Source: Tepidamorphaceae bacterium
GTDB taxonomy: Bacteria; Pseudomonadota; Alphaproteobacteria; Rhizobiales; Tepidamorphaceae
Assembly: GCA_028279445.1 (NCBI GenBank)
Contig: JANQNT010000008.1
Location: forward strand, 62,001 to 126,000
Direction: 5' to 3'
Length of the DNA: 64,000 nucleotides
The notes under the pieces: generated by a model
Told to the model about the DNA's origin: nothing
Databases searched by the model: none
What the model saw: the letters and a program-made list of their open reading frames with translations, nothing else
Shown: positions 17,404 to 28,908 of the stretch, piece after piece
Layout: each line of letters starts with the position of its first letter
Numbering within the stretch: position 1 is the stretch's first letter
Position numbers and translations under genes: made by a program

Positions 17404-20261
17404 CCATACGCGCCGAAGCGGTGCGACAGGCCCACGCCGATGCTGCGCATCAGGGCGTAGGCCTGCTCGATCGGCGCGATGATCTGGTCGTGGATGTGCG
17501 GATAGCCGCTGATGCGCTCGGCACCGAACTCCGCCTCCTCGCTGAGGCCGGGCGGAGGCCCCTTGTCGGGCCGGCGCGGAAAGGTCTCGCAGATCAGCTC
17601 CACCGCCTCCGGCACCCGCATGTGCAACAGCAGATCGAGCACCTGATCGCGCGTGAAATCGTTGCGCATGGCGAATTCCGGCAGGTCGGCGGCGCGCAGC
17701 AGCACGTGCATCATCAGCGCGATGCGGGTCGCATGCAGCAGGTAGAGCGCGCGGCGGGACTCATCGGCCAGCGGATTGAAGGCTGAGTCGAGCGCGTTCA
17801 GCACCGCCTCCAGTTGCAGCAGGTCGGTGCGCAGCTTGCCGTGGAAGCGGTGAAAGGCCGCAGCGGTGCCGTTTTCGGTCAGTCGCTCGGCGAGCGCCAG
17901 GCAGGACTGGCGCTCCTGACCGGGGCCGACGGCATCCGCCCGCGCGATCCAGAAGCCCGCGTCCAGCACGCTGCCATGGGCCGCAAAGCCCGTCATGCTC
18001 GACTGGCGGCGGGCAAAGGAGATCATCTCGACCAGCCCACGCATGCGCTGCGAACGCCGGCAAAGCTCCACGAAGCGGTCGAACTCGGGCGCCGCCGCCG
18101 TTCCGAAGCCGCCGGACACGTGCGGTAGCTGGCCAAGCTGCTGCAACGTGGCATTGTGCGGGATCGCCCGCAGCCGCGACAGGTCGGAGCGACCGCCACC
18201 GCTTTCCTGGGCGCGGCGGGCCTTGCGCGAGCCGGTGGAAAAAAGGAACTGGCCGGCGAATGCGAACACCACGTCGCCATAATCCTGATCGGCGTAGAGA
18301 TCGGTCTGGTAGGCGCGCAGCGCGCGGTAGAAATCCCAGGTGAATGCGATATCGGCGTAGAAGGGATCGTCCTCGTCGACGCGCCAATCGTGCTCGGCGA
18401 CCAGTACGCCAGACACCGTGCGCAATGCCAGATCGTCGGTCTGGAACAAGGTGAAGCCGTCGCCGCCCTGGAAGCTCGATTCGTGCTTCAGCGAAATGCC
18501 GAGCTTGCCGAACCAGTTGCGCGACCACGGCGTCATCAGGTGCTGCTGGCGCGCGGCAAGAGAGCCGGGATGCGAGCCACGGCCAAGCGACTCGCCGTGG
18601 GTGTCGAAGACAAGCGCCTCGACACCCTTGAGGCCGGCCCGGTCGATCAGCCGTGCAAGCTGGACCTGCAGTCGTTCGACCGCCAGCGACGCGGTGACCT
18701 GTCCGATGAACCGCCCGGCATCGGAAAACCCCGTCTGGATGGCTATGCGGCCGCGATCCTTCAGGTGCTGGCGGAAGGTGTCGTTGTCGATCAGTTGTTC
18801 GATCAGCCGGCTACCGCGCTCCAGCGCGTCGGGGGTCTCGAAGAGCGGCGAGATATCGATACGGTCATCGATGCCGAAGACCTTGGCGAAATAGAGCACG
18901 GCAAGCGGGGTGATCGGCTTCTCGCACTCGGCGATCAGGTAGCGCACCGGCGATGAGCGGTCGATCAGGGTGGCGATGCGCGCAACCAGCATCATCTGCC
19001 GCATGGCTGTGGTCTGCTCCCGGCTGAGCGAGGCGAAGTTGAAGGTGAGCGGCCGGGCGTTCTGGATCTCGTCGGTGAGGTTTTCCAGCGGCAGCCGGCC
19101 GTCCAGCGCGCCGCCACCGGTCCAGCCAAGGTGGGCGCGCAAAGCGTTGTGCACCTGAACCGCGTTGATGCGCACATGGATGTGACCGATGCCAAGGCCG
19201 CGGCCCTGGATGGCGGCGGCCAGCACGATCAGGTCGGTGCGCACCGCATCGGAGCTTTCCGCGATGATGGCACGGCCGAGCACATCGAGGATGTCCGTCG
19301 TGTCCAGCAGGCGGTCGGGATCGGGATCGGTCAGCCGGTTGGCCGCCTTGACGAGGTCCTTCGGCTTGCTCAGGTCCCCGGTGAAGGCCTGTGCCTCCTG
19401 CGATGCGGAGGTCGCGGCGCGACCAAGCCGACCGGCCAGGCCCTCAAGCTCGCTCTTCGCGTCCGCGCCAACCTTGCCTTCGGCCAGGATCGCCTTGACC
19501 TGCTCGGCATAGCGCGCAAGCTGGGTGGCCTTCTCGCCCAGACGGAACACCAGCGAATCCCACCAGTTGATGTCCGAACGCCCGTCGAGATCGTAGCCGA
19601 CCCAGGTTGCAAGAGTCGCGATGGCCGGGCGGAAGGCGGCCCATTGCAGCGGATAGAGTTCCCGCGCGATATCGACGAGACAGCGGTGCAGTTGGTCGAC
19701 GGCACCGCTCATGCGCTGCAGCGTCGCCTGCGCAGCATTGTGCTCCTTGGCGAGCGTCAGCTCCGGTTCGGGCTGGTGCCTGAGCCTGGTCAGGGTGGCG
19801 AGTGCCTTGTCGTGCGCCTTGGTGCCGGGTTTCGCCGTGGCGATCTCCGCCAGCACCTCGCGCAGGGCATCGCTCAAGGAAAATGTCGGGTGTGCGGTCA
19901 GCACGAAGCCGTAGGCCGGCCGCTGCCAGCGCGCGCAGAAGGCATCGAAGGAAATCGGCTTGCCGTCCTTGCCTGTCGCGCCGCGGCGAACCATCTCGGC
20001 GAATGCCTGCACGGCCGCCTCGCCGGAGGGCTCCGACACGTAGTCCGACAGACGCCTGGCGCGCGCGGCGAGCGCTTCGTCGGACAGGTTGTTGGCGAGC
20101 GCTGTGAGATCGTCCATCGAGATGGTGCCCGCTTCCAGCTCGCGCGACATGTCGTAGGCGAGCAGCTTCACGGCATTCGACTGGGGATCGTGCGCCGGCT
20201 GGCCGATATGAGCCTCGAGCAGGTCCAGATAGCGCGCGCGCAGCGGAATCGGATCGATCAT
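17400..20261 (-). CDS. phosphoenolpyruvate carboxylase family protein, divergent
   Basis: About 953 residues with overall PEP-carboxylase family likeness. The block around the catalytic His survives (VLTAHPT) but is followed by FSLSD rather than the usual E-x-x-R. GGDRDGNP appears as GYDLDGRS, GYSDSxKDAG as GFSDAGRFIG, and the glycine loop HGRGGSxGRGG as FDTHGESLGRG. The usual TEQGE block appears as FQGGDGFTLFQ, and the chain ends HRFGAYG instead of RNTG. Bicarbonate- and PEP-binding Arg/Lys positions therefore look changed. ATG 20261 follows GGAG by about 9 bp. A genuine carboxylase forming oxaloacetate is the default reading, but activity is uncertain. Confidence 0.7.
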   Translation of the reverse strand: MIDPIPLRARYLDLLEAHIGQPAHDPQSNAVKLLAYDMSRELEAGTISMDDLTALANNLSDEALAARARRLSDYVSEPSGEAAVQAFAEMVRRGATGKDGKPISFDAFCARWQRPAYGFVLTAHPTFSLSDALREVLAEIATAKPGTKAHDKALATLTRLRHQPEPELTLAKEHNAAQATLQRMSGAVDQLHRCLVDIARELYPLQWAAFRPAIATLATWVGYDLDGRSDINWWDSLVFRLGEKATQLARYAEQVKAILAEGKVGADAKSELEGLAGRLGRAATSASQEAQAFTGDLSKPKDLVKAANRLTDPDPDRLLDTTDILDVLGRAIIAESSDAVRTDLIVLAAAIQGRGLGIGHIHVRINAVQVHNALRAHLGWTGGGALDGRLPLENLTDEIQNARPLTFNFASLSREQTTAMRQMMLVARIATLIDRSSPVRYLIAECEKPITPLAVLYFAKVFGIDDRIDISPLFETPDALERGSRLIEQLIDNDTFRQHLKDRGRIAIQTGFSDAGRFIGQVTASLAVERLQVQLARLIDRAGLKGVEALVFDTHGESLGRGSHPGSLAARQQHLMTPWSRNWFGKLGISLKHESSFQGGDGFTLFQTDDLALRTVSGVLVAEHDWRVDEDDPFYADIAFTWDFYRALRAYQTDLYADQDYGDVVFAFAGQFLFSTGSRKARRAQESGGGRSDLSRLRAIPHNATLQQLGQLPHVSGGFGTAAAPEFDRFVELCRRSQRMRGLVEMISFARRQSSMTGFAAHGSVLDAGFWIARADAVGPGQERQSCLALAERLTENGTAAAFHRFHGKLRTDLLQLEAVLNALDSAFNPLADESRRALYLLHATRIALMMHVLLRAADLPEFAMRNDFTRDQVLDLLLHMRVPEAVELICETFPRRPDKGPPPGLSEEAEFGAERISGYPHIHDQIIAPIEQAYALMRSIGVGLSHRFGAYG

Positions 20262-20455
20262 CTGGCAGTGCTCCAAGAGGCAGGAAAGGGCGCGGACGGG
20301 CCTGAGGTTATCGCCGATCGGCCAGCACCTAGGCAACCACGGTCCGGTGAAATAGCGCACTACGGCCGCCGTTTTCCGGAAAAACCGGCCTGATATTGGT
20401 TTGTTTGCGTGACAGATCCCTGTCTTACTGGATCAGAATTGGCGTTTTGCGCCGG

Positions 20456-21094
20456 TCAGCGACCGGCCGCGCCATCCGGCCGGTCGACGCGGCGCAGGGT
20501 CAGGTTGATGCGTCCTGGCTGCGACAGCAGCGTCGAGGTGCCCGGCAGGATGCGATCGACGCCGTGGTGGATCAGCCGCGCCGCGCCGCCCATCACCAGC
20601 ACATCGCCCGAGACGAGTTTGAACGAGCGGGTCGGATCGCCGCGCGTGTCGCCGCCAAAGCGGAAGACGCAGGTGTCGCCGAGCGACACCGACAGCACCG
20701 GTGCATCGAAATCCGCTTCGTCGCGGTCGACATGCAGGCCCATACGCGCATCAGGGGCGTAGTGGTTGATCAGACAGGCCTGGAGTGGATGCGGGTAGCC
20801 GGACAGGGTTTCCCAAAGGTCGGTCAGGGCCGGTGGAATGGCCGGCCACGGCGCGCCCGTATCCGGGTGAAGGGGCTGGTAGCGATAGCCCGCCTTGTCG
20901 GCGACCCAGCCGAGCGGCCCACAGTTGCTCATGCGCACCGAAAACGGCTTGCCCGACCTGGGCATGCGCGGCGTGAACAATGGTGCATCGGCCAGCACGG
21001 CGCGAATGTCGGCAACGAGGCGCTGCTGCGCGTCGCGATCGAGATAGCCGGCATGGAGCTTGAGGCCGGGCAAGGGTTCCAGGGCGTTGGCCAT
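20456..21094 (-). CDS. alkB: AlkB-type DNA/RNA oxidative demethylase
   Basis: Fe(II)/2-oxoglutarate dioxygenase that removes methyl groups from 1-methyladenine and 3-methylcytosine. About 212 residues from ATG 21094; a GTG at 21145 would add 17. The facial triad and 2-oxoglutarate Arg are visible: GLHVDRDEAD (His, Asp), LIHHGVDRI (His) and RINLTLRRV. SLGDTCVFRFGG and SGDVLVMGGAARL are standard AlkB blocks. Divergent from dnaK. No ada-type gene is adjacent; another alkylation-repair gene lies at about 29-30 kb. Confidence 0.93.
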   Translation of the reverse strand: MANALEPLPGLKLHAGYLDRDAQQRLVADIRAVLADAPLFTPRMPRSGKPFSVRMSNCGPLGWVADKAGYRYQPLHPDTGAPWPAIPPALTDLWETLSGYPHPLQACLINHYAPDARMGLHVDRDEADFDAPVLSVSLGDTCVFRFGGDTRGDPTRSFKLVSGDVLVMGGAARLIHHGVDRILPGTSTLLSQPGRINLTLRRVDRPDGAAGR

Positions 21095-21155
21095 TTCCCA
21101 AGTCGATAGCACGTTGCGGCCCGTCCGCTTAACGACTTGCGGCACCGTCCACGCG

Positions 21156-21185
21156 CTTGCGTCGGCCAGCGGCGCTTCCTATATA
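21156..21185 (+). promoter_or_regulatory. RpoH (sigma-32)-type heat-shock promoter for dnaK
   Basis: CTTG (21156-21159), an 18-bp spacer and CCTATATA (21178-21185) match the alphaproteobacterial RpoH consensus CTTG-N17/18-CCTATAT. The predicted transcript would begin near 21191, leaving a leader of about 165 nt before the dnaK ATG. Confidence 0.8.
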
Positions 21186-21355
21186 GCGCGCAACGCTTGC
21201 CTAGCCCGCTCGCGTGCGGCGTTGTCCTGTTCGCCCGCGGGCCCGGCACACCTCGTTCGTCAACCCAACAGGGGGTCGCGAAAGCCTGCGCGAACCAAGC
21301 GCAGCGGCGCCATCCGGGCCACGCGCGACCTGCCGCAAGACTGAGAGAACAAGAC

Positions 21356-23287
<1,932 letters not shown>

Positions 23288-23334
23288 CGGCGCAATCCGT
23301 TACAAAGCACTGTAACGGGTACAAAGCATTGTAG

Positions 23335-23362
23335 CGGGCGGCTTTCGGGCCGCCCGTTTTTT
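23335..23362 (+). terminator. intrinsic terminator after dnaK
   Basis: Stem CGGGCGGC (23335-23342) and GCCGCCCG (23349-23356) with a 6-nt loop, followed by six T residues (23357-23362). It is the clearest rho-independent terminator in the window. Two near-identical words (TACAAAGCACTGTA and TACAAAGCATTGTA) precede it. Confidence 0.92.
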
Positions 23363-23402
23363 GTTCAGGACCTTTGGGTCAGGACCGATAAATCGGACGA
23401 AC

Positions 23403-24248
23403 ATGGCGAACACGGAACCAGCCTTCGGTACCTACCGCCTGCCACCCTGGCGCCAGGCGATCCGCAACACGATGCTGGGCCTGCCGGGCGGGCGCTTGGG
23501 CAAGAACCTGCGGTCCGTATTGCGGCGCATCATGCTGCTGGGCTGGACACATCCCGTCGACATCGAGGACTTCGGCGCCGCCCGCATGCGTTTGCATCAT
23601 GCCGACAACAGCGCCGACCGGCACATCCTTGCCTGGGGACACCGCTACGACCGTGTGGAGCGTGAGGCGATCGCGGCGCGGCTTGCACAAATCCGGACCC
23701 GGACGGACGCGGCCGTATTCGTCGACCTTGGGTCCAACAGTGGCTGCTATGCGCTGTTTGCCTGCGCATTCGCCGCGCGTCAGGACCTGGCACTCACGGT
23801 CCTGGCAATCGAGCCGGACGCGATCAATCGCCATCGGCTGGCGTTCAACCTGGCGGCGAACACATCGCTGATGACGATCGTCCTCGAGCCCCGCGCCGTG
23901 TCGGATCGAAGCGAGAAGGTGCGGTTGTACGACCACGCGACGAACCGTGGCGGTGTTTCCGCGCGCTCCGCAGAAGCCGGCGCGGAGGGCGCAATAGACG
24001 CCATTCCGCTTGCCGACATGCTGGATGAACACGGACTGGTTCCCGACATCCTCAAGGTCGACATCGAAGGCCGGGACCTGCCTGTGCTGTCCGCCTACCT
24101 GCCAGCCGTACCGGCGCACCAAAGACCGGGCCTGTTGATTGCCGAAGCGACAGGCGAGCAGCGTATCGCGCTGACGCGGCTGCTTGAATCAAACGGCTAT
24201 CGCATCGAGAGCTATACGCGCGAGAACGTCATCGCGGTGCGTGCATGA
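23403..24248 (+). CDS. FkbM family methyltransferase
   Basis: SAM-dependent methyltransferase of the FkbM family, 281 residues. Motif I appears as FVDLGSNSGCYALFA near residue 105, the acidic motif as VLAIEPDAINRHRLAFNL, and the conserved late block as PDILKVDIEGRDLPVL. FkbM proteins O-methylate sugars or polyketides; no substrate can be read here and no glycosyltransferase is nearby. It lies between dnaK and dnaJ, directly behind the dnaK terminator, and has its own short upstream region. Start ATG 23403 is preferred over 23361 (inside the terminator). Confidence 0.88.
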   Translation: MANTEPAFGTYRLPPWRQAIRNTMLGLPGGRLGKNLRSVLRRIMLLGWTHPVDIEDFGAARMRLHHADNSADRHILAWGHRYDRVEREAIAARLAQIRTRTDAAVFVDLGSNSGCYALFACAFAARQDLALTVLAIEPDAINRHRLAFNLAANTSLMTIVLEPRAVSDRSEKVRLYDHATNRGGVSARSAEAGAEGAIDAIPLADMLDEHGLVPDILKVDIEGRDLPVLSAYLPAVPAHQRPGLLIAEATGEQRIALTRLLESNGYRIESYTRENVIAVRA

Positions 24249-24391
24249 ATTTGACACGAGCCGTCCAGGAAGGGCATTCGAGGGCTGGAAACGCGCAGCG
24301 CGACAAATTATCTCTGCGGTGCACGTGCAGGCGACGCGGCGAGTGTGGCGCACGCCTTGTTTGAACAAGCGGATACGGTTTTTAGGCACGG

Positions 24392-25528
24392 ATGACTGAT
24401 CGGGATCTCTATGACGTGCTCGGGGTCGACCGCAGCGTCGACGAAAAGGCGCTGAAGGCCGCCTATCGCAAGCTCGCGATGCAATTCCATCCCGACCGAA
24501 ATCCGGACGATCCGGAAGCGGAAGCCCGCTTCAAGGAGGTCAACGTCGCCTACGAGGCGCTGAAGGATCCGCAGAAGCGCGCCGCCTACGACCGCTTCGG
24601 CCACGAGGCGTTCCAGAACGGCGGGCCCGGTGGCGGGTTCAACGGCGATTTCGGCGCATCCATGGCCGACATCTTCGACGATCTGTTCGGCGACTTCATG
24701 GGCGGTGCCGGCCGGCGCGGCGGACGCCAGAACGCCCGTCGTGGCGCCGATCTGCGCTACAACATGGAAATCGCCCTGGAAGAGGCCTTCGTTGGCAAGA
24801 CCGCGGAAATCCGCGTGCCGACCACCATTACCTGCGAAACCTGCGAGGGCTCCGGCGCCAAGCCCGGCACCGGCGCCACCACCTGCATGGGATGTGGCGG
24901 CGCGGGGCGGGTGCGCGCCAGTCAGGGCTTCTTCGCCATCGAGCGCACCTGCCCGCAATGCGGCGGCAGCGGCTCGATCATCGAGGACCCGTGCGGCGAT
25001 TGCGGCGGCAGCGGCCGTGTCATGCGCGAACGTACCTTGTCGATCAACATCCCCCCCGGCGTCGAAGACGGCACGCGCATCCGCTTGTCCGGCGAGGGCG
25101 AGGCGGGCCTGCGCGGCGCTCAGGCGGGCGATCTCTACATCTTCCTCTCGGTGAGGCCGCACGAGATCTTCCAGCGCGACGGCGCCGATCTGTTCTGCCG
25201 CGTGCCGATCGGTTTCACCACCGCCGCGCTTGGCGGGGAATTCGAGGTGCCGACGGTCGATGGCGGCAAGACCCGCGTTAAGGTGCCCGCCGGCACCCAG
25301 ACCGGCAAGCAGTTCCGGCTGCGCGGCAAGGGCATGCCGGTGCTGCGCGCGCGCCAGAGCGGCGACCTGTACGTCCAGACCATCGTCGAAACGCCGGTCA
25401 ACCTGAACCGTCGCCAGCGCCAGTTGCTGGAGGAATTCGATGCGGTCACCAGCGACGACAACACGCCGAACGCGACCGGCTTCTTCACCCGCGTAAAGGA
25501 CTTCTTCAAGACCGCGGACGGCGAATAG
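24392..25528 (+). CDS. dnaJ: molecular chaperone DnaJ (Hsp40)
   Basis: Type I J-protein of 378 residues that delivers substrates to DnaK and stimulates its ATPase. J-domain with the HPD triad at residues 33-35, a Gly/Phe-rich linker ([12 protein letters not shown]), four CxxCxGxG-type zinc motifs between about 147 and 207 ([32 protein letters not shown]), and the C-terminal substrate-binding domains ([19 protein letters not shown]). Separated from dnaK by the FkbM gene; no separate heat-shock promoter is evident in the 143 bp upstream. Confidence 0.98.
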   Translation: MTDRDLYDVLGVDRSVDEKALKAAYRKLAMQFHPDRNPDDPEAEARFKEVNVAYEALKDPQKRAAYDRFGHEAFQNGGPGGGFNGDFGASMADIFDDLFGDFMGGAGRRGGRQNARRGADLRYNMEIALEEAFVGKTAEIRVPTTITCETCEGSGAKPGTGATTCMGCGGAGRVRASQGFFAIERTCPQCGGSGSIIEDPCGDCGGSGRVMRERTLSINIPPGVEDGTRIRLSGEGEAGLRGAQAGDLYIFLSVRPHEIFQRDGADLFCRVPIGFTTAALGGEFEVPTVDGGKTRVKVPAGTQTGKQFRLRGKGMPVLRARQSGDLYVQTIVETPVNLNRRQRQLLEEFDAVTSDDNTPNATGFFTRVKDFFKTADGE

Positions 25529-25692
25529 CGTGACGCCGCGCCATCGCCTTGCCGCAATGATGATGGACGACGGTATGGGTGAGCGACTTGCCGGTGGGGC
25601 GCGGGGCGCGTTACTGGTATGGGTGTCGATGCGGCCATCGATTGTGGGCAACAGGACCGGCCGGTAAGGTCGGCGACAGCGGAGAACGGGCG

Positions 25693-26298
25693 ATGCGTTA
25701 CGAGCCGGGAGGCGCTCCGCGCAAGCGCGAACAACTGATCGAGGATTTGCGGTTCCTCAAGTCATGGGCCGCAGCACCCCTGCGCACGGGCGCCGTCAGC
25801 CCGAGCAGCCGCGAACTGGCCCAGCGCATGGTGCGGGAAATCAGCCCCGATGAGCCGGGCTTGGTTGTCGAGCTGGGGCCGGGAACCGGCGTTTTCACCC
25901 GCGAGCTGGTCGCCCGTGGAATCAATCCCGCAAGGCTCGTGCTGGTCGAGGCCAATCCGAAGTTCTGCCGCATGCTGAAGCGCGCGTTTCCGCAGGCGAA
26001 GATCATCCAGGGGGATGCCTACCGGCTGCGCGAACACCTCATGCATCTCAATGCCGGCCAGCTTGCCGGCGTGATCACCGGATTGCCGCTGTTCACGCAG
26101 CCGCTGGCGCAGCGCGTGCGGCTGATCAACGACTGCCTGGAAGCCCTGGCACCCGGCAATCCGATCGTCCAGTTCTCCTACGCCCTGGTGCCGCCCGTGC
26201 CCGCCGGACACGGCGATTACGTGGTGGAAAGCTCGCGTTGGGTATGGCGCAATCTGCCGCCGGCGCGGGTGTGGACCTACCGCCGGCCACGGGCGTGA
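25693..26298 (+). CDS. pmtA: PmtA-type phospholipid N-methyltransferase
   Basis: SAM-dependent methyltransferase of 201 residues closely resembling rhizobial PmtA, which methylates phosphatidylethanolamine stepwise to phosphatidylcholine. Typical features are FLKSWAAAPLRTGAVSPSSREL near residue 23 (in parts), motif I VVELGPGTGVFTRELV near 60, VEANPKFCRML, and GLPLFTQP. The strong likeness to rRNA adenine dimethylases is general to this family. ATG 25693 follows GGAG by 8 bp. Its stop overlaps a GTG that could start pyrF. Lies behind dnaJ, a frequent rhizobial order. Confidence 0.82.
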   Translation: MRYEPGGAPRKREQLIEDLRFLKSWAAAPLRTGAVSPSSRELAQRMVREISPDEPGLVVELGPGTGVFTRELVARGINPARLVLVEANPKFCRMLKRAFPQAKIIQGDAYRLREHLMHLNAGQLAGVITGLPLFTQPLAQRVRLINDCLEALAPGNPIVQFSYALVPPVPAGHGDYVVESSRWVWRNLPPARVWTYRRPRA

Positions 26299-26318
26299 CG
26301 GCGACCGCCGCACGGCCC

Positions 26319-27026
26319 ATGACGAGGGCCACGCCCGAGCCGCGCGATCGGCTGATCGTGGCGCTCGATACCCCCGATACCGCCGAAGCGGAACGCCTCG
26401 CCGGGGCGCTCGCCGGCCATGTGGGCGTGTTCAAGGTCGGGCTGGAACTGGCGATGGCCGGTGGCATCGGTTTCGCCCGCGAGCTGGCCAGCGATGGCCA
26501 CGCCGTGTTTCTCGATCTGAAGCTGCTCGACATCGACAACACGGTCGCCAAGGCGGTGTCGAACGCCGCCGATCAGGGCTTTGCGTTTCTTACCATCCAC
26601 GCCTATCCGTCCGCCATGCGGGCCGCCGTCGATGGCCTCAAGGGTCGCGATCTGTGCCTGCTCGGCGTCACGGTCCTGACTTCGCTCGATGCCGATGACC
26701 TGCGCGAGGCAGGTTATGCCGCAACGCCGGAAGACCTGGTCCTTTCGCGGGCGCAGGCGGCGAAGGCCGCCGGAATGGGCGGCATCGTGTGTTCGCCGCA
26801 AGAGGTCGCGGCGGTGCGCGCGGCGGTGGGCGAGAGCCTCGCGATCGTTACACCGGGTGTCCGCCCGGCGGGCAGTGCCACCGGCGACCAGAAACGCATC
26901 GCCACGCCGGGCGAAGCGATTCGCGCCGGCGCGGACTATCTGGTGGTCGGCCGACCGATCACCCGGGACGACGATCCTGCCGCTGCCGCGGGGCGGATCG
27001 TGGCGGAAATCGAAGCCGCGCTGTAG
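26319..27026 (+). CDS. pyrF: orotidine-5'-phosphate decarboxylase
   Basis: Converts OMP to UMP, the last step of de novo pyrimidine synthesis. 235 residues from ATG 26319; a GTG at 26295 (overlapping the pmtA stop as GTGA) would add eight. The TIM-barrel signature is clear: LIVALDTPD, FKVGLELAM, the catalytic FLDLKLLDIDNTV with Lys-Asp-Asp, IVTPGVRPAGS and GADYLVVGRPITR. The stop TAG begins a GGGTCAGGAC repeat word. Confidence 0.97.
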   Translation: MTRATPEPRDRLIVALDTPDTAEAERLAGALAGHVGVFKVGLELAMAGGIGFARELASDGHAVFLDLKLLDIDNTVAKAVSNAADQGFAFLTIHAYPSAMRAAVDGLKGRDLCLLGVTVLTSLDADDLREAGYAATPEDLVLSRAQAAKAAGMGGIVCSPQEVAAVRAAVGESLAIVTPGVRPAGSATGDQKRIATPGEAIRAGADYLVVGRPITRDDDPAAAAGRIVAEIEAAL

Positions 27027-27046
27027 GGTCAGGACAGGGAGGCGAC

Positions 27047-27364
27047 ATGGCCGAGAAGAAGGGTTATTGGGTTGCGCGCGTCGATGTCAGCGATCCGGAC
27101 GGCTACAAGAAATACTTGGAGCTCAACCAGGTCGCCTTCGCAAAGTTCGGCGCGCGATACCTGGTGCGCGGCGGGGAATTCAGCGCCATGGAGGGCGAGT
27201 CCCGCGCACGCAACGTGCTGATCGAGTTCCCCTCCGTGCAGGCGGCACACGACTGCTACAATTCGCCGGAATACAAGGAGGCGATGTCGCATCGCCTGCC
27301 GGCCGGCGTGATCGACCTGATCATCATCGAAGGATATGACGGCGCGCAGCCGGGCGACGCTTGA
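27047..27364 (+). CDS. DUF1330 domain-containing protein
   Basis: 105-residue small protein of the DUF1330 family (dimeric ferredoxin-like fold). The family pattern is visible: GYWVARVDVSDPDGYKKYLE at the start, ARYLVRGGEFSAMEGE in the middle and RNVLIEFPSVQAAHDCYNSPEY followed by IIIEGYDG at the end (in parts). Function is unknown. ATG 27047 sits behind GGGAGG (27038-27043), just 20 bp after pyrF, so the two are likely cotranscribed, as in many rhizobia. Confidence 0.9.
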   Translation: MAEKKGYWVARVDVSDPDGYKKYLELNQVAFAKFGARYLVRGGEFSAMEGESRARNVLIEFPSVQAAHDCYNSPEYKEAMSHRLPAGVIDLIIIEGYDGAQPGDA

Positions 27365-27451
27365 ACGCGGGCGAGGCCTTTATCCGCTTCCGGACCGCTG
27401 CTATAGCCATCGCCTTGTTCTGAACACCTGAATTCAAGGAAGGCTGCGGCC

Positions 27452-28255
27452 ATGCGTTTCGTCGTTGTCGGCGCCGCCGGGCGCATGGGACGGGCGCTGG
27501 TCCGTGCCGTCAGCGAACATGACGACTGCGAGCTGGTCGGCGCTGTGGACCGCGAAGGCGCCGCCGAGATCGGCCAGGACGCCGGCGAGCTCGCGGGGCT
27601 CGGCCATATCGGTGTCGCTGTCAGCGACGATCCGCTGCCCTGTTTCGCGCGCACCGATGCGGTGCTGGATTTCACCACGCCGGCATCGACCCTTGCCTTC
27701 GCCACGCTCGCAGCCCAGGCGCGCGTCGTCCACGTCATCGGCACGACCGGTCTGTCGGACGAGCAGGTGGCGAAGCTGGACCTGGCCGCGCGTCACGCCC
27801 GAATCGTTCGTGCCGGCAACATGAGCCTCGGCGTCAACCTGCTCGCGGCGATGACACGCAAGGTCGCGGAAGCCCTGGATGCCGATTTCGACATCGAGGT
27901 CGTCGAGATGCACCACCGCGACAAGGTCGATGCGCCGTCCGGCACGGCGCTTATGCTCGGCGAGGCGGCCGCGCAGGGGCGCGGCATCGCGCTCGACCAG
28001 CACGGCGTCTACGAGCGCTACGGCCAGACCGGCGCGCGGCGGCGCGGCGACATCGGCTTCGCAACGTTGCGCGGCGGCAGTGTCATCGGCTCGCACGAGG
28101 TGATCTTTGCCGGCAACGGCGAACGCGTCATGCTGGCGCATCACTCCGAGGACCGGATGATTTTCGCGCGTGGTGCCGTCAAGGCCGCGCTGTGGGGACA
28201 CGGGCGCAAGCCGGGGCATTACAGCATGGCCGACGTGCTCGGCCTGACCGACTGA
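27452..28255 (+). CDS. dapB: 4-hydroxy-tetrahydrodipicolinate reductase
   Basis: NAD(P)H-dependent reductase of the lysine/diaminopimelate pathway, 267 residues. Dinucleotide motif [14 protein letters not shown] at the N-terminus, [10 protein letters not shown], the catalytic [18 protein letters not shown] near residue 155 and [11 protein letters not shown] are all standard. ATG 27452 follows AAGGA with proper spacing. Precedes gpmA, a common alphaproteobacterial pair. Confidence 0.97.
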   Translation: MRFVVVGAAGRMGRALVRAVSEHDDCELVGAVDREGAAEIGQDAGELAGLGHIGVAVSDDPLPCFARTDAVLDFTTPASTLAFATLAAQARVVHVIGTTGLSDEQVAKLDLAARHARIVRAGNMSLGVNLLAAMTRKVAEALDADFDIEVVEMHHRDKVDAPSGTALMLGEAAAQGRGIALDQHGVYERYGQTGARRRGDIGFATLRGGSVIGSHEVIFAGNGERVMLAHHSEDRMIFARGAVKAALWGHGRKPGHYSMADVLGLTD

Positions 28256-28287
28256 CAACACCTCTTATGGGTAAGGAAACCATCGCA

Positions 28288-28908
28288 ATGGAGCGTCTTC
28301 TCGTGCTGGTCCGTCACGGCCAGAGCGAATGGAACCTGAAGAAGCTGTTCACCGGCTGGGAAGACCCCGGCCTGACCGAACAAGGCGTCGCCGAAGCCCA
28401 TGCGGCCGGGCGGTCGCTCAAGGCCCTCGGGCTGAGTTTCGACATCGCCTTCACCAGCGTGTTGTCGCGGGCCAACCGCACGCTGGACATCATGCTGGAA
28501 GAACTGGGGCAGAGCGGCCTGGAGACGATCAGGGACCAGGCGCTGAACGAGCGCGACTACGGCGATCTGACCGGTCTCAACAAGGACGACGCGCGCGAGA
28601 AGTGGGGCGATGAACAGGTGCATATCTGGCGGCGCTCATTCGACACTCCGCCACCCGGCGGCGAAAGCCTCAAGGACACCGCCGAGCGCGTACTGCCCTA
28701 TTTCGAGCGAGCGATCCTGCCGCGGGTGCTCGCCGGCGAGCGCGTGCTCGTCTCCGCGCACGGCAACTCGCTGCGGGCGCTGGTGATGCAGCTCGAAGGG
28801 CTTTCCGGCGCGGAAATCGTCAAACGCGAACTCAAGACCGGCGCGCCGGTGATCTACCGGCTGGACGAGACCGGCCGCGTCGCGGAGAAACAGGACCTGG
28901 CGGCTTAA
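28288..28908 (+). CDS. gpmA: 2,3-bisphosphoglycerate-dependent phosphoglycerate mutase
   Basis: Glycolytic mutase interconverting 3- and 2-phosphoglycerate, 206 residues. Begins [16 protein letters not shown] with phospho-acceptor His10; [53 protein letters not shown] and [12 protein letters not shown] follow the family closely. ATG 28288 is chosen over 28267 because AAGGAAA at 28273-28279 is well placed for it. The last codon and stop run straight into repeat copy R3. Confidence 0.97.
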   Translation: MERLLVLVRHGQSEWNLKKLFTGWEDPGLTEQGVAEAHAAGRSLKALGLSFDIAFTSVLSRANRTLDIMLEELGQSGLETIRDQALNERDYGDLTGLNKDDAREKWGDEQVHIWRRSFDTPPPGGESLKDTAERVLPYFERAILPRVLAGERVLVSAHGNSLRALVMQLEGLSGAEIVKRELKTGAPVIYRLDETGRVAEKQDLAA

